A stretch of 8,208 nucleotides of DNA from an uncultured Clostridia bacterium. Lineage in GTDB: Bacteria > Bacillota > Clostridia > Oscillospirales > Ruminococcaceae. The notes beneath the pieces were generated by a model. It ran no database searches. It was not told the origin of the DNA and was given only the letters and a program-made list of their open reading frames with translations. The translations under genes were made by a program, and so were the position numbers. The stretch spans positions 1 through 8,208 of the forward strand of contig CAMEPN010000065.1 of the NCBI GenBank assembly GCA_945931735.1, read 5' to 3'. Positions 7,181 to 8,208 of the stretch are shown here, in pieces; position 1 is the stretch's first letter; every line of letters starts with the position of its first letter.

Positions 7181-7213
7181 AAAAGAAAAAGAGCGGCTGT
7201 TCAATGCCGCTCT
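7181..7213 (-). terminator. Left-end stem-loop acting as minus-strand terminator
   Basis: The same 8-bp stem (7190-7197 with 7206-7213), read on the minus strand, is followed by TTTTCTTTT (7181-7189). It would stop transcription from the small gene at 7453-7656 before it enters the CPBP gene. Confidence 0.65.
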
Positions 7214-7425
7214 CAGCTTGTCGAAAAACTATTGTTTGCCCGCGAAACGGGCTTTTAAAATCCATTTTTTGCCCCAGCTTTGCCGGGGCAAAAAATACAT
7301 CTATCCGCACAAGTGTGCGAACTGACGGCTTTGCCGTCAGTGAGTGCGCGCAGGGCGGATGTTCTCTGTCGGAAAAGTCTTTAGACTTTTTCGACAGACT
7401 CAGAGCGGCTGTTCAAAGCCGCTCT
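7190..7425. repeat. 236-bp hairpin-rich intergenic element with near-identical stem-loop ends
   Basis: The stretch 7161-7452 has no gene. Both ends of this element carry the same stem-loop: AGAGCGGC (7190-7197) with GCCGCTCT (7206-7213), and AGAGCGGC (7402-7409) with GCCGCTCT (7418-7425), differing at one of 24 bases. Next to each, facing inward, is a related TGTCGAAAAA block (7219-7228; complement at 7385-7394), so the ends also form imperfect inverted repeats of about 39 bp. Inside are further palindromes at 7238-7252, 7265-7295, 7306-7319, 7321-7341 and 7366-7397. No coding frame is evident. It may be a MITE-like or REP-like repeat that has settled between convergent genes, or a cluster of terminators. 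No clear target duplication is seen. Confidence 0.6.
7238..7256 (+). terminator. Terminator downstream of the CPBP gene
   Basis: A short stem GCCCG (7238-7242) pairs with CGGGC (7248-7252) around a CGAAA loop, followed by TTTT (7253-7256). It lies about 78 nt past the CPBP stop and inside the repeat element at 7190-7425. Confidence 0.6.
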
Positions 7426-7428
7426 TTT
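7402..7428 (+). terminator. Right-end stem-loop acting as plus-strand terminator
   Basis: An 8-bp stem, AGAGCGGC (7402-7409) with GCCGCTCT (7418-7425), and a loop TGTTCAAA, then a T run ending at 7428. It would stop plus-strand readthrough before the converging gene at 7453. Confidence 0.65.
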
Positions 7429-7452
7429 ATTATGGAGGGGTTAAAAGTATGA

Positions 7453-7656
7453 TCAGAGCTGTGCGAGATAATCCTCAACAATGTCGATAGCATTGACGGG
7501 CGACACATCGAATTTATTCAGCAGCTCGGCAAAGCGCGATATCTCCTCGCTGTCCGTGCATATATCCGGTATGGAATAATCTTCCCGCCGAACGCCATAG
7601 GCATTATACTGAACGTTATCTTCGGTTGTTTTCTGTTCTTTGATTACTTCCCACAT
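7453..7656 (-). CDS. Small DUF6514-like protein
   Basis: A 67-residue acidic soluble protein, MWEVIKEQK..., ending in a segment (about 18-67) with YGV, DICTDSEEISRFAELLNK and a final DIVEDYL. This pattern, a short sheet-like start followed by two helices ending in (V/I)EDFL-like residues, resembles the clostridial family I know as DUF6514, of unknown function; the name is from memory. The frame stays open to an ATG at 7743 (96 residues), but that start has no ribosome site. ATG at 7656 has AAAGGA 9 nt upstream and lies just downstream of the promoter at 7687-7715, whose start point near 7680 would exclude the longer form. It converges on the CPBP gene. Confidence 0.7.
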   Translation of the reverse strand: MWEVIKEQKTTEDNVQYNAYGVRREDYSIPDICTDSEEISRFAELLNKFDVSPVNAIDIVEDYLAQL

Positions 7657-7686
7657 GGCTGGTTGTCCTTTCATTTCTTTTTCTAT

Positions 7687-7715
7687 ATTGTACCACTGTG
7701 AATGCCCTATGTCTG
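7687..7715 (-). promoter_or_regulatory. Probable promoter of the small DUF6514-like gene
   Basis: On the minus strand, CAGACA (7710-7715; four of six match TTGACA), a 17-nt spacer and TACAAT (7687-7692). The expected start near 7680 leaves a leader of about 24 nt with AAAGGA before the ATG at 7656. Confidence 0.5.
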
Positions 7716-7811
7716 TAAATTTCATGTTAAGTAGAGAAAACATATGCTTTTTATATGAATGAACAGTTTTTGATTATACGATTTGTATATTATGATAAAG
7801 AATAACGCAGT

Positions 7812-7827
7812 GTTAAGATATCTTAAC
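7812..7827. promoter_or_regulatory. Perfect 16-bp palindrome, candidate operator
   Basis: GTTAAGATATCTTAAC reads the same on both strands. It is bracketed by two direct copies of TAACGCAG (7803-7810 and 7824-7831), the second overlapping the palindrome. It lies 42 nt upstream of the -35 box at 7870 and about 96 nt upstream of the minus-strand -35, a plausible place for a dimeric regulator. The regulator is unknown. Confidence 0.45.
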
Positions 7828-7869
7828 GCAGAGTAATACAAAAAAGTATAAAAATATCTAAAAAATGAC

Positions 7870-7898
7870 TTAACATTTTCACAAAAATATGTTATAAT
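7870..7898 (+). promoter_or_regulatory. Promoter of the serine-acetyltransferase-like gene
   Basis: TTAACA (7870-7875), a 17-nt spacer and TATAAT (7893-7898). Transcription should begin near 7905, giving a leader of about 60 nt that ends in AAGGAGG (7955-7961), 5 nt before ATG at 7967. Confidence 0.8.
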
Positions 7899-7966
7899 AA
7901 TCGCATGGAACTATTCAAATTCCTGCAAATGTGAGAAATAACTCTATTTTTGATAAGGAGGCTGTC

Positions 7967-8208
7967 ATGGACAACACTTTTAAAAGCAACGACGAGATGT
8001 CTGTTATCTACCCCAGACAAAATACTGATCCGCGCCCTGCGCAGCGCCATGTTCCCCGGCATCTTCGACGAGTCTATCCGGACCGGCGATCTCGACCCCA
8101 TCGCCATCCAGCGCAGCCTGCTGGACGCCTTTGAGATGATGCGCAACATCCTCTCCCGGCTGATTACGCCCGGCGCGGCCTACGAGGCCATGGCCCTGGA
8201 GCTGATCC
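7967..8208 (+). pseudogene. Frame-broken start of a serine O-acetyltransferase-like gene, 3' end beyond the window
   Basis: ATG at 7967 with AAGGAGG 5 nt upstream and a good promoter opens a frame encoding MDNTFKSNDEMSVIYPRQ. In that frame the rest reads as Arg/His/Pro-rich nonsense and stops at 8132-8134. The +1 frame from 8022 gives 62 codons to the window edge without a stop: ILIRALRSAM, then FPGIFDES, then two amphipathic helices. If one A of the run 8019-8022 were absent, the two would join smoothly as YPRQ-ILIRALRSAM. The LR..(M/L)FPG(I/Y)F pattern resembles the N-terminal domain of serine O-acetyltransferases (CysE/EpsC), which make O-acetylserine for cysteine synthesis; this call is tentative. 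GC is 39% for 7967-8030 and 67% for 8031-8208, by hand count. A true frameshift mutation, a sequence error, or a chimeric join are all possible. Confidence 0.5.

Larger units (their letters stand above)
7657..7966. other. AT-rich divergent intergenic region
   Basis: These 310 bases separate the divergent small gene and the gene starting at 7967. They hold the two promoters and the palindrome listed separately. The rest is A/T-rich with no coding frame of note. No T-box or riboswitch-like fold was recognised in the roughly 60-nt leader before 7967. Confidence 0.6.

Noticed and set aside
7657..7743. 29-residue N-terminal extension of the small DUF6514-like gene
   Set aside because: ATG at 7743 has no ribosome site, and the likely promoter lies within the extension.
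7905..7934. Nine-codon leader ORF (MELFKFLQM) before the acetyltransferase-like gene
   Set aside because: Its ATG falls at the expected transcription start with no ribosome site, it has no run of regulatory codons, and no attenuator stem follows.

Overview
The window looks like chromosomal DNA of a Gram-positive anaerobe of the Bacillota, probably class Clostridia and near the Ruminococcaceae/Oscillospiraceae. This rests on strong Shine-Dalgarno sites, near-consensus sigma-A-type promoters in AT-rich gaps, moderately GC-rich coding DNA, and families that look clostridial (a CxxC/CxxH protein of DUF6062 type, a DUF6514-like small protein, a shikimate-kinase-like P-loop protein). The placement is inferred; no marker gene fixes it. 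No CRISPR array, phage module, transposase, tRNA or rRNA gene was found.

Layout. (1) Bases 1-2651 are on the minus strand. An OGG1-type 8-oxoguanine DNA glycosylase is followed after 22 nt by a small zinc-ribbon, Ala/Pro-repeat, single-TM protein, then a terminator. A second zinc-ribbon protein with its own consensus promoter follows and leaves the window at base 1. (2) Bases 2669-2713 hold two overlapping, outward-facing promoters. One serves the glycosylase; the other serves a plus-strand run of five closely packed genes (2787-7160): a DUF6062-like cysteine/histidine protein, tsaD, a three-TM protein with a coiled-coil tail, a shikimate-kinase-like protein, and a CPBP (CAAX-type) membrane protease. 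(3) Bases 7161-7452, between convergent genes, hold a 236-bp repeat-like element full of hairpins. Its two ends are copies of one GC-rich stem, and each end acts as an outward terminator. (4) A small minus-strand DUF6514-like gene (7453-7656) and an AT-rich divergent control region (7657-7966) follow, with two promoters and a perfect 16-bp palindrome. (5) From 7967 a gene with a strong RBS begins. Its reading frame moves by one base near 8022, and GC content jumps from 39% to 67%. The shifted frame resembles the N-terminus of a serine O-acetyltransferase.

How the genes work together. The plus-strand operon is anchored by tsaD, needed for the t6A modification of tRNA. The other four genes are membrane or metabolic proteins of unclear role and no common pathway is evident. 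The OGG1 homologue repairs oxidised guanine. The two zinc-ribbon proteins share a design (N-terminal Cys4 ribbon, then a long low-complexity linker) and look like diverged tandem paralogues. I see no convincing undescribed defence or mobile system. The most useful leads are the frame and composition break at 8022, the structured repeat at 7190-7425, and the kinase that lacks canonical shikimate-binding residues.
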